This document shows positions 1 to 6,315 of a stretch of 19,356 nt of DNA, piece by piece. Positions within the stretch are counted from its first letter, which is position 1; every line of letters begins with the position of its first letter. The DNA comes from DATDUW01 sp035290185 (GTDB taxonomy: Bacteria > Patescibacteriota > Patescibacteriia > UBA9934 > GWF2-40-263), in contig DATDUW010000029.1 in assembly GCA_035290185.1 (NCBI GenBank), forward strand, positions 1 to 19,356, given 5' to 3'. Position numbers and translations under genes: made by a program. The notes below the pieces were generated by a model. That model had not been told where the DNA came from. It was given only the letters and a program-made list of their open reading frames with translations, and did not search any database.

Positions 1-290
1 ATTTTGGTATACTTTCTGCCGGAAAGTACATGAAACAGTCCGCGGCCACGGCTGCGGGCGATGGAAATCTGGGGCGGGAGGGTAGACCAGAATGTCGCAG
101 AGGCACAGCCTTGCGGCAGCGCGTCGCCGCCCGTTTCCTCACACGTGGGGAACTCGGTGCGTTTGTGCTAGGCGATTTTGATCGCGCGTAAAATTCAGCC
201 CTGAGAGCATTCGTCCTTCGTTAGGCCCAGGATAGACTTGGGTCAAGTCGAAGGGGTCGAGGGGCAGTGGCTCGGACGGCACAACGCACG
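1..290. other. Left flank of the DGR, no confident gene
   Basis: This stretch is GC-rich and holds no gene I can defend. A plus-strand frame is open from the window edge to a TAA at 189-191, with an ATG at 30. Its arginine- and alanine-rich translation resembles nothing I know. The minus-strand frame at 139-330 is equally anonymous. A small inverted repeat (GACTT-N5-AAGTC) lies near 235-249. In many DGRs the target gene lies upstream of the template repeat, so this could be the tail of an off-window target or the 5' part of the TR transcript. No copy of the TR is visible here. Confidence 0.4.
5..13 (+). promoter_or_regulatory. Possible extended -10 promoter for the TR transcript
   Basis: TGGTATACT is an extended -10 motif (TG-N plus TATACT, one mismatch to TATAAT). 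Any -35 box would lie left of the window. Transcription would begin near position 20 and could run through the template repeat to the terminator ending at 477, giving an RNA of about 455 nt. The motif alone is weak evidence. The similar element TGGTACACT sits before the flippase gene at 12817-12825. Confidence 0.3.
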
Positions 291-299
291 TTGGGGAGG

Positions 300-450
300 G
301 CGGCCTCTGGCGCGACCCGAAGTCCGACAACCTCTACGCGCCGAACTTCGTCCGCGATGGTGCCAACCGCAAGCTCAACCTCAACGATGTCGACAACGAC
401 TGGGACGACAACTGGACGTTCGTTGCCTTCCGCGACTTCCTTCGTGGGAT
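300..450 (+). repeat. DGR template repeat (TR)
   Basis: This is the non-coding donor copy that a DGR reverse transcriptase copies with adenine-specific errors into a variable repeat (VR) of a target gene. Read in one frame it looks like the end of a C-type-lectin-style variable domain. It has seven in-frame AAC codons at 329, 344, 365, 377, 383, 395 and 410, several GAC codons, and a W-x(5)-W-T-F-V-A-F-R-D-like ending. AAC codons at variable sites are the hallmark of TRs, because changing either A gives many different amino acids. The frame meets a TAG upstream with no start codon between, so this copy is not translated. It is on the RT strand and about 400 bp upstream of the RT. The exact ends are uncertain because no VR is visible to align against. 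Confidence 0.8.
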
Positions 451-452
451 AA

Positions 453-477
453 GCTCCGCCAACCGTGCGGGGCTTTT
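453..477 (+). terminator. Rho-independent terminator after the TR
   Basis: GCTCCGC (453-459) pairs with GCGGGGC (467-473), with one G-U pair and a 7-nt loop, and TTTT follows. It lies directly after the TR and touches the stop codon of the convergent avd gene. It would give the TR RNA a defined 3' end. On the opposite strand there is no matching T run, so avd transcripts may read through antisense to the TR. In DGRs a hairpin near the repeat end can also help homing, so that role is possible too. Confidence 0.55.
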
Positions 478-800
478 CATTCCAGCGACTTTCTCCAGCC
501 ACCGAGCATTCTCCCCACCTCGCCAAGGGGAGTGGATAAGGTAGTGTATTTTTTGTGGTCCAAATTTTTGGTTTCCCAGGCAACCTGGAGGAAGAATTTC
601 AGGCTGTCGAATTTCGCATTGGCCTTGGCAATGACGGCCGCTTTCTGCTCCCGGCTCGCATACCCGGCAAAGAGCAGGAGTTCGATGAAGTCAGTAAAGA
701 GTGTATCGATCTTTCCACCCAGAGTGTATTTAGTCAGGCGCGGAAAATGAACGTGGTATGCCTGCCAGAGCTTGTACGCCTCGACGGACTTCTGTAGCAC
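477..800 (-). CDS. avd: DGR accessory variability determinant (Avd-like four-helix bundle protein)
   Basis: Avd proteins form basic, ring-shaped oligomers of four-helix bundles that bind the DGR reverse transcriptase and are required for mutagenic cDNA synthesis. The 107-residue product matches the family in size and in sequence pattern. An N-terminal LQKSVEAYKLW helix is followed by FPRLTKYTLGGKID, the typical F-P-(x)n-Y-T-L-G-(x)2-I signature. A lysine- and alanine-rich helical half and a C-terminal LGEVGRMLGGWRKS helix follow. The start used is GTG at 800. Homology seems to extend upstream in this frame (ITSQLP before VLQKS), but there is no ATG there, only a stop at 848-846. An ATG at 840 lies in another frame and is separated from this one by a run of nine C residues on the coding strand. 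Deleting one C would give a product starting MLPPPKITSQLPVLQKS. The gene is opposite to the TR and RT and lies between them, which is unusual. Confidence 0.8.
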   Translation of the reverse strand: MLQKSVEAYKLWQAYHVHFPRLTKYTLGGKIDTLFTDFIELLLFAGYASREQKAAVIAKANAKFDSLKFFLQVAWETKNLDHKKYTTLSTPLGEVGRMLGGWRKSLE

Positions 801-825
801 TGGCAGCTGGGACGTGATTTTTGGT

Positions 826-834
826 GGGGGGGGG
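826..834. repeat. Nine-base G/C homopolymer between avd and RT
   Basis: Nine consecutive G on the plus strand (C on the avd strand) lie in the short region between the divergent avd and RT genes. The tract connects the avd reading frame to an out-of-frame ATG at 840-838. A change to 8 or 11 residues would put them in frame. It also lies in the open upstream extension of the RT frame (TTG at 821). It could be a phase-variable switch, a slippage site or an assembly error. Confidence 0.75.
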
Positions 835-850
835 TAACATACTATTCATT

Positions 851-1921
851 ATGAGAAAACAATTTTCCGTCTCCTTTGAGGAGATCGTTTGTGTGGAAAA
901 CCTCCTGGAAGCCTGGCAAGAGTTTATCCGAGGCAAGCGCAACAAGGAAGACGTCCGGGTCTTTGAACGCAGTCTGGCTGACGGTATTCTTGCTTTACAC
1001 AATGATTTGGTATCCGGGTCTTATTGCCATGGCACATACCATCACTTCCGCATCCGTGACCCCAAGCCACGCGACATCCACAAGGCCGCGGTGCGCGACC
1101 GGCTGCTCCACCACGCCGTCCATCGCAAGCTCTCCCCCTTCTTTGCTTCCACCTTTATCGCGGATTCCTTCTCCTGCCAGCTGGGCAAGGGTCTTCATCG
1201 GGCTTTGGACCGATTCGACCGACTATCACGCGCGGTCACGCGAAACCACACCCGTACCGGCTGGGCACTCAAGGGCGACATTCGCAAGTTCTTCGCCAGT
1301 GTCCACCATGACAGACTCCTCGCTATCCTACGTCGCTCCATTCCGGATCCGCGGACCACAGGCCTGTTGGGATCCATTATTGAAAGTTTCAAAGCTTCGC
1401 CAGGCAAGGGGATTCCCCTGGGCAACCTCACCTCCCAGCTATTTTCCAACATCTACCTCAACGAGTTCGATCAGTTCGTGAAACACACGCTCAAAGTCAA
1501 GCATTATTTGCGTTACGCCGATGACTTCCTCCTTCTTTCGCCGAACCGGGAGTGGCTCGAAAGCCTTATTCCCCAGCTTGAAGCGTTCCTCTCCGAGCGT
1601 TTGGATCTTCACCTCCACCCCGACAAGATCGATCTCCGCACTCTGACCTCGGGCTTGGACTTCCTGGGCTGGATCCACTTTCCTCGTCACCGCGTGCTGC
1701 GTACTTCCACTAAGCGCCGGGTATTGAAAAACCTCCGGGGAAATCCCAAGCCGGAGACGCTCGCCTCGTACTTGGGGCTTTTGAGCCACGGGGACACATA
1801 CGAACTGCGCCAACAGATTTTGAACGACACTTGGCTCTGGCGCGAGGAAAAGGAAAACGAAATCGCTGGCAGTTACGTCAGGGATTTTTTTTCGGGCGTT
1901 TTTTTGCGTGAGTATCCTTGA
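851..1921 (+). CDS. DGR reverse transcriptase
   Basis: This is the error-prone reverse transcriptase of a diversity-generating retroelement. It copies the TR RNA into cDNA with random bases opposite A, for insertion into a VR. From ATG 851 it is 356 residues, the usual length. The N-terminal part has ENLLEAW and FRIRDPKPRDI, and VRDRLLHH matches the family's finger region. KGDIRKFF carries the motif-A aspartate (about D143). IPLGNLTSQ (188-196) is the DGR/group-II-type motif 4 with the Gly-Asn-x-x-Ser-Gln pattern. YADD (222-225) is the catalytic pair. GLDFLGW (268-274) is the motif before the thumb, and the thumb ends near residue 330. The last 26 residues, encoded by T-rich DNA, look like an extra tail. 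The frame is open upstream to TTG 821, but ATG 851 matches the family's start better. The gene is divergent from avd with almost no spacer, so its promoter would have to lie within avd. Confidence 0.93.
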   Translation: MRKQFSVSFEEIVCVENLLEAWQEFIRGKRNKEDVRVFERSLADGILALHNDLVSGSYCHGTYHHFRIRDPKPRDIHKAAVRDRLLHHAVHRKLSPFFASTFIADSFSCQLGKGLHRALDRFDRLSRAVTRNHTRTGWALKGDIRKFFASVHHDRLLAILRRSIPDPRTTGLLGSIIESFKASPGKGIPLGNLTSQLFSNIYLNEFDQFVKHTLKVKHYLRYADDFLLLSPNREWLESLIPQLEAFLSERLDLHLHPDKIDLRTLTSGLDFLGWIHFPRHRVLRTSTKRRVLKNLRGNPKPETLASYLGLLSHGDTYELRQQILNDTWLWREEKENEIAGSYVRDFFSGVFLREYP

Positions 1922-1943
1922 GAAAAAATACTTCGAATTGAAT

Positions 1944-1972
1944 TTGACAAGCGTCTTTTTTTGTGGTGTAAT
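1944..1972 (+). promoter_or_regulatory. Sigma-70-like promoter
   Basis: TTGACA (1944-1949), a 17-bp spacer and TGTAAT (1967-1972) make a near-consensus vegetative promoter. It lies 22 bp after the RT stop codon. The predicted start is near 1979, only a few bases before a strong terminator hairpin. It is the best candidate promoter for the lamin-tail gene at 2085. Confidence 0.65.
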
Positions 1973-1986
1973 CCTTTTAACAAAGT

Positions 1987-2024
1987 AAGCAACTCCCCTT
2001 CTCAAATGTGGGAGTTGCTTTTTT
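1987..2024 (+). terminator. Rho-independent terminator or attenuator
   Basis: AAGCAACTCCC (1987-1997) pairs perfectly with GGGAGTTGCTT (2010-2020), an 11-bp stem with a 12-nt loop, and T residues continue to 2024. It can end RT transcription. Because the promoter at 1944-1972 fires just before it, it would also stop most new transcripts after about 45 nt, acting as an attenuator or giving a tiny RNA. Confidence 0.8.
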
Positions 2025-2084
2025 GTTCGTCGACGTTTGCCGTGTTGGCCACGCGGCTGCTCACGCACGTTCTCAATTTAACGT

Positions 2085-4841
2085 ATGGCGAACGATGATC
2101 GCACGGTTTCGATGTTTGCCCCGCATCGTATTGGTGCGCGGATGACAGCGATGGTTGTTGCTATCGCGGTAGTTTTGTTCGGAGGGGGAGGGGCACGAGC
2201 GGACGAGGGGTCTCCGGCCGTCTTTATTTCTGAGGTCGGTTGGGCAGGCTCTTCGGTAAGTCAGGCGGACGAATGGATCGAGATCGGAAACACAGGAAGT
2301 GCTTCTGTTGATATTTCTGGTTGGTTCTTGGAAGGAATGGGAAGCAGTGGTGCTGTTATTACGCTTCCGGCAGGGAGTGTAATCGAGGCTGGTGGAACGT
2401 ATCTCATTGCGAATTACGGAGCAGGGGACGTCAAGTCGACCCTGGCCGTTTCCGTCCAGTTGGTTACAACGTCCGTCTCGATTTCCAATGCGGCACTTTC
2501 CGTTGTTTTGCGAAAGACAGATGGAGAGATGGTGGATCACGCGGGGAACGGTGGAGTGCCATTCGCTGGAGGTTCACTGTCAAGCGGTGGGATTGCTTCC
2601 ATGCAACGCACAGATTCAGCGGCAGACGGAACAACGGCCGCGGCCTGGAAACAAGCAACCGTTTCCATTGGGTTTGATCCCGGCGCACCGGATCTTGGTT
2701 CGCCAGGATTTTTGGAAGAAGATTTATTGGATGTTTCTCCGAACACGGAAGAAACAAGCCCACAGACTCCTTTGGATGATGTTGAGGTGGACTCGGCCGA
2801 TCTCGTTGATTCTGTTGAAGGGGGAACGCAAGAGGACGTGGCATCCCTTCCGGTAAGTAACTCGTCCGAATCCGCATCCCCTGATTCCGAGGAAGCCACG
2901 TTGCCTGATTCAGCTCAGTCTTCTTCGGAAAGCATTTCTGATCCATCAACAGAAAATGAGGTAGATGCGAGTTCGGATTCTCCATCGAACGAACAAGAAA
3001 ATTTAGCCGTCGTATTGGATGTTGTGGAAGAAGTGACTCCGGCGGTGGACGTTCCGATAACGTATCCGTTGGGAACACTGGTCATCAACGAGTTTGTTTC
3101 AGATCCAATTTCCGGTGAAAAGGAATGGGTAGAGATTTTCAATCCGTTTAATAACGTCATCCCGCTTGCGGGTTGGCGGGTGCGGGAATCGTCCGGTCGA
3201 ACAGTGACTCTTCCAGATCAATGGTTCGGATTTGAACAATTCATTGTGGCAGAATTCTCTTCGAGTGCGCTGAACAACGACGCGGATACGATCGAGCTTT
3301 TGGATCCGACAGGAGTCGTTATTGACCGCGTTGTCTACGGAACGGATTTCGTTCCTTCCGCAACGGATCCGTATGCGGTGGCACGGGATGTAGATGGAAC
3401 ATTTCGAGTGACAGATGTTCCAACACCCGGTTCAGCTAATCTTTTTCCAGCTCCTATCCTTGCACAAGAAAATTCAGAAGAAGACGCGGTGGTGCAGGCT
3501 CCGCTTTCCATAGCCGAGGAGGATCCGCAGAAAAGAGAAGAAGAGATCGAAACAGTCCCCTCTCCCGCTGTTCTTTTTTCGCTCCTTCGGGATATTCGGC
3601 TTTCGGAAATTTTTCCGAACCCGAAAGGATCTGACGAAGGATTTGAGTTCATCGAAGTGGAAAATAGAGGGAAAACGGAAGCGGATCTTTTCGGTCTTGT
3701 CCTAGAAGACGAATCAGGAAGTCGATGGGCGGTTGCGGATCATCGGGTCGTCCCAACAGGAGGCTTCACAACTTTCTATGGTTCCTCCTTCGGGTTCTCT
3801 CTAAATAATACAGGAAGGGAAACCATCCGGATTTTCGCGCCGGATGGAGAGCTCCTTGATGAAATGTCCTATGAAGACGCTCCTGAGGACCGTTCGTACG
3901 TCTATCTGGACGCCGGGTGGGGTTGGTCGTCAGTGGTTACGCCGGATAAACCGAACGCACTTCCGGCAGATGATGTTGGATCCAGCGAGGACAAGGGTGC
4001 GTCCAACAACACCCTGAAAACAGCGGTTGTTTCTGCGCCGTCGATTGACCCGTTCGTCCTGTTGGAATCCTTGCAAGAGATTCGTCAGATGCCGTTGGGG
4101 ACGCGCGTGCGCGTGCGTGCAGTCGTGTCCGCTGCTCCCGGAACGTTTGGGGAGGGAATCTTTTCTTTGACAGATGCCAGCGGAGGCATTCAGGTCTTTG
4201 TTTCGTCGGCTGGAACCGTTCCAACGGTGTCTATCGGGGATGTTGTTGAAACAACCGGAGAGATCCGAACGGCTCGCGGCGAGACACGGCTCACGGTTGG
4301 GAAGGAAGGATCGGTCGTTTTCGTAGAACACGGTCCGTTGCCGGTTCCCATTTCCGTCGAGGCAATCGGAAGGGAGACGGAAGGACAGTTGGTTCGCGTG
4401 AGCGGTCGGTTCGTAAGTCAGAGTGGAGACAAGATTTTGCTTGAAGCCGGACAAGAGACGGTTCAAATTCGCCTCAAAGGGGCTGTGGGAGAAACAAAAT
4501 TTCCCGCAGAATCCGCTGGTTCTCTGCTCGAAGTAACGGGTATTGTTAGCCGATCCGGTGACGCATTCATCCTTCTACCACGTTCTGTCGAAGATCTTCG
4601 ATTTCCGGAGGCGGTTACGTCACCCGCCCCCGCCGCGTCCGTTTCGATTCCAGTGGAATTAACGGGAAAAGAATCGGATGCTTCCGCACGGGGTCACATC
4701 GGCCTCATCTTGGCTGGATTGACCTTGGCGGGTCTGTCGGGGTTTGCTTTCCGTTTTGCTCTCAAGAAATACACCCTCCGTCGTCTTTCGACAAAATCTT
4801 CTTATGAAAACGCAAAGCTACCTGCTTCACATGCAGTATGA
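2085..4841 (+). CDS. Secreted, membrane-anchored lamin-tail-domain protein with OB-fold region
   Basis: The 918-residue product is predicted to be exported. A hydrophobic stretch at about 20-34 is followed by ARA-DE, a signal-peptidase-like site near residue 39. ATG 2142 would give a tighter signal peptide, and no clear Shine-Dalgarno decides between the two. Three lamin-tail-type beta domains are visible: about 45-150 (FISEVGW, EWIEIGN, ISGWFLE), 330-440 (LVINEFVSDP, EWVEIFNP, LAGWRVR) and 515-635 (IRLSEIFPNP, FEFIEVENRG). An acidic, Ser/Glu/Asp-rich linker of about 100 residues (about 213-325) separates the first two. Residues about 680-790 resemble an OB-fold nucleic-acid-binding domain (GTRVRVRAVV, GIQVFV, GDVVETTGEI). 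Near the C-terminus a TM helix (HIGLILAGLTLAGLSGFAF) is followed by a basic tail. Lamin-tail domains are common on CPR surface proteins and often occur with extracellular nucleases, but no nuclease domain is seen here. A role in surface attachment or DNA binding is inference. Confidence 0.8.
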   Translation: MANDDRTVSMFAPHRIGARMTAMVVAIAVVLFGGGGARADEGSPAVFISEVGWAGSSVSQADEWIEIGNTGSASVDISGWFLEGMGSSGAVITLPAGSVIEAGGTYLIANYGAGDVKSTLAVSVQLVTTSVSISNAALSVVLRKTDGEMVDHAGNGGVPFAGGSLSSGGIASMQRTDSAADGTTAAAWKQATVSIGFDPGAPDLGSPGFLEEDLLDVSPNTEETSPQTPLDDVEVDSADLVDSVEGGTQEDVASLPVSNSSESASPDSEEATLPDSAQSSSESISDPSTENEVDASSDSPSNEQENLAVVLDVVEEVTPAVDVPITYPLGTLVINEFVSDPISGEKEWVEIFNPFNNVIPLAGWRVRESSGRTVTLPDQWFGFEQFIVAEFSSSALNNDADTIELLDPTGVVIDRVVYGTDFVPSATDPYAVARDVDGTFRVTDVPTPGSANLFPAPILAQENSEEDAVVQAPLSIAEEDPQKREEEIETVPSPAVLFSLLRDIRLSEIFPNPKGSDEGFEFIEVENRGKTEADLFGLVLEDESGSRWAVADHRVVPTGGFTTFYGSSFGFSLNNTGRETIRIFAPDGELLDEMSYEDAPEDRSYVYLDAGWGWSSVVTPDKPNALPADDVGSSEDKGASNNTLKTAVVSAPSIDPFVLLESLQEIRQMPLGTRVRVRAVVSAAPGTFGEGIFSLTDASGGIQVFVSSAGTVPTVSIGDVVETTGEIRTARGETRLTVGKEGSVVFVEHGPLPVPISVEAIGRETEGQLVRVSGRFVSQSGDKILLEAGQETVQIRLKGAVGETKFPAESAGSLLEVTGIVSRSGDAFILLPRSVEDLRFPEAVTSPAPAASVSIPVELTGKESDASARGHIGLILAGLTLAGLSGFAFRFALKKYTLRRLSTKSSYENAKLPASHAV

Positions 4842-5037
4842 GTTCGAACAGGCCGCTTATGCCTATGGCATTCAGCCGGCGGTTTGCATGCTTCTGGGAG
4901 AACTCGTCTATCAAAAACTCGAAGAGAGCTGGCGTGGCGGCCAAAGGGACGGCTGGTCCAAGGCCCACCAAACGCTAGATCCGTCAGGTCATCCGTTTCC
5001 TGTTGGAAACGCGGTTCCCGTGGCCGTTCCGGCTTAA
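4804..5037 (+). CDS. Small hypothetical protein (77 aa)
   Basis: I do not recognise this protein. It starts at ATG 4804 (MKTQSYLLH), inside the last 38 bases of the lamin-tail gene, suggesting translational coupling. The first 45 residues look helical (YEFEQAAYAYGIQPAV, LLGELVYQKLEESW). The rest is rich in Gly and Pro and ends VPVAVPA. There is no signal peptide or membrane segment. It lies between the lamin-tail gene and two other small genes that run to a shared terminator at 5644. Confidence 0.5.
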   Translation: MKTQSYLLHMQYEFEQAAYAYGIQPAVCMLLGELVYQKLEESWRGGQRDGWSKAHQTLDPSGHPFPVGNAVPVAVPA

Positions 5038-5094
5038 AACGTTTTATTCACGGGGGTGGGTTCAAAATTCGCCCTCGCAACCCTTCTTATTTCT

Positions 5095-5307
5095 ATGGAG
5101 ACCGTTCTTAACAAGTGGTACAATACGCTCATTACGGAATGTAATACTTTGGGGGAAAAATTCGGTCTGGACGATCCGGGGACGAGCGAATTGCGGGATT
5201 TTGTGACGCGGATTGCAAAGGAACAGTACCAAAGCGGTAATAAGTCCGGTATCCGTTGGGCCTATCGAAAAATGGGCGCGCAAACTGGCGCAACTGTTCA
5301 AGCGTAA
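5095..5307 (+). CDS. Small conserved-looking hypothetical protein (70 aa)
   Basis: The product has a compact, charged, probably all-helical sequence (METVLNKWYNTLI, SELRDFVTRIAKEQYQ, SGIRWAYRKM). The pattern of a helix, then ELRDFV, then GNKSGIRWA recalls small uncharacterised CPR proteins, though I cannot name a family. The start chosen is ATG 5095. The frame is open further upstream, but the METVLN start leaves a normal gap after the preceding gene. A regulatory or DNA-associated role is possible but not shown. Confidence 0.6.
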   Translation: METVLNKWYNTLITECNTLGEKFGLDDPGTSELRDFVTRIAKEQYQSGNKSGIRWAYRKMGAQTGATVQA

Positions 5308-5334
5308 GAGTTTACGAATGGGAAGTCATCTCCT

Positions 5335-5595
5335 ATGAAAGATCCCTTTGTGACGATTCGAGAAGAGATTGAGGGGCTTGTCCAGGCAGTGCAGGAAGGT
5401 TTTGAATCAGTTCGAAATGAGATTCAAGATGTTCGCGATGATGTTCGTGAATTGAAAGGGGATGTCAGATGGCTTAAACATCAGGTTGTGGCCAATGGTG
5501 ATGCCTTTGCGCGATTATCTGAGCGGTTTGACGCAGAGTCCGCGGCAACGTGTTCTCATTTTATCCGTCTTGAGGAAGTCATTCTCGCGAGATGA
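5335..5595 (+). CDS. Small coiled-coil protein (86 aa)
   Basis: The product is almost entirely heptad-patterned. REEIEGLVQAVQEGFESV and the repeated acidic-basic turns NEIQDVRDDVRELKGDVRWL predict one long amphipathic coiled coil, and a second helix follows (AFARLSERFDAESAAT). Similar short coiled-coil proteins are common in CPR genomes and have no known function. It is the last gene before the terminator at 5615-5644 and starts 27 bp after its neighbour, so it is probably co-transcribed. Confidence 0.65.
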   Translation: MKDPFVTIREEIEGLVQAVQEGFESVRNEIQDVRDDVRELKGDVRWLKHQVVANGDAFARLSERFDAESAATCSHFIRLEEVILAR

Positions 5596-5614
5596 TTCCG
5601 TCCGTAAAAAAAAG

Positions 5615-5644
5615 CCCCGGGATGAACCCGGGGTCTTTTTTTTT
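5615..5644 (+). terminator. Strong Rho-independent terminator
   Basis: CCCCGGG (5615-5621) pairs with CCCGGGG (5627-5633) across a 5-nt loop, followed by TC and nine T. An A run precedes the stem, so it could also work for minus-strand transcripts coming from tRNA-Gly. It ends the lamin-tail transcription unit. Confidence 0.9.
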
Positions 5645-5695
5645 GTGAATTTATGGCTTACCATCCGTCTTTTCAGCAGAGGCGAAAAAATGGGA

Positions 5696-5770
<75 letters not shown>

Positions 5771-5783
5771 GTCAGCGAAGAAG

Positions 5784-5813
5784 ACTATAACACGGGCTCT
5801 TGGGAGATGACAA
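5784..5813 (-). promoter_or_regulatory. Promoter of tRNA-Gly
   Basis: On the minus strand TTGTCA (5813-5808), an 18-bp spacer and TATAGT (5789-5784) lie just upstream of the tRNA 5' end at 5770. The predicted start is about 7-8 nt before the mature tRNA, giving a short leader. Confidence 0.6.
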
Positions 5814-5848
5814 GACGTTTGGGTAAAGAGCTTTTCCTGCCGAATCCT

Positions 5849-5876
5849 TTGGTTTTTTTCCTTTTTTTGTTATTCT
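5849..5876 (+). promoter_or_regulatory. Possible promoter of tRNA-Leu
   Basis: TTGGTT (5849-5854), a 16-bp T-rich spacer and TATTCT (5871-5876) end 10 bp before the tRNA-Leu 5' end. The -10 is reasonable and the -35 is weak. The position is as expected for a short-leader tRNA promoter. Confidence 0.4.
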
Positions 5877-5886
5877 GTGGTCGGTC

Positions 5887-5973
5887 GGGCAGATGGCGGA
5901 GCCGGTATACGCGGGAGACTTAAAATCTCCTGGCCGAAAGGCCTCGAGGGTTCGAATCCCTCTCTGCCCACCA
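5887..5973 (+). tRNA. tRNA-Leu (anticodon UAA)
   Basis: The acceptor GGGCAGA pairs with TCTGCCC. The anticodon arm GGAGACTTAAAATCTCC carries TAA. A long variable arm (TGGCCGAAAGGCCTCG) marks a class II tRNA, as expected for leucine. The T-arm GAGGGTTCGAATCCCTC is intact, the discriminator is A, and CCA is encoded (5971-5973). Confidence 0.96.
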
Positions 5974-6275
5974 TCCTTCGCTCCCAGAGGGAGTTTCTTC
6001 CTTCATCCTTATGGACTCTGGAGGATAAATCGGATGGAGCGAAGAAGAATGTCATTTACTACCACCCAAACAAATCAACGTTGTGTTTGAGGATATTTTT
6101 AAGAATCGAGTTTGCGTTAATCTAAAAAAACCAAAAATGGGAAAAAATGTTCGTGGTGAGTTTAGAAAAATTCTACGATCTTCTTTTGAAATTAGACCTT
6201 TCTTCTTCGGGAATTGAAGGGTTTCATCGACGATGATTGGGGATTTAAAAATAGTTGTCGGGTTGGAATGTTTCC
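5974..6275. other. Intergenic region without a supported gene
   Basis: About 300 AT-rich bases between tRNA-Leu and the ruvB promoter. Frames here overlap the tRNA or lack coding character. There is no strong hairpin with a T run directly after the tRNA, so its terminator is unclear. Poly-A and poly-T patches near 6120-6200 make a low-complexity impression. I see no RNA gene or repeat. Confidence 0.5.
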
Positions 6276-6304
6276 TTGCCCCCTTTTTCAACCTCCCCCA
6301 TAAT
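6276..6304 (+). promoter_or_regulatory. ruvB: Possible ruvB promoter, near-leaderless
   Basis: TTGCCC (6276-6281), a 17-bp spacer and CATAAT (6299-6304) form a plausible promoter. The -10 box is followed at once by GGAAGG (6305-6310) and, 11 nt after the box, by ATG 6316. Transcription from here would start about 5 nt before the ATG and leave out the Shine-Dalgarno-like sequence. Confidence 0.4.
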
Positions 6305-6315
6305 GGAAGGTGTCT

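Noticed and set aside
229..540. A coding gene over the template repeat, since the frame translates to a plausible lectin-like tail
   Set aside because: The frame meets a TAG upstream with no start codon between, and AAC bias with an adjacent RT and Avd fits an untranslated TR.
238..750. Long plus-strand frame antisense to avd
   Set aside because: It overlaps the TR and then lies opposite avd. Its translation is Arg/Ser/Pro-rich without domain features, while the avd frame has clear family motifs.
4101..4121. 21-base perfect alternating purine-pyrimidine run (Z-DNA-like)
   Set aside because: It falls in the lamin-tail gene and simply encodes a T-R-V-R-V-R beta strand, so codon choice is enough to explain it.
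5870..6125. Open frames on both strands around tRNA-Leu
   Set aside because: They cross the tRNA gene and have no start signal or domain, so they are chance frames.
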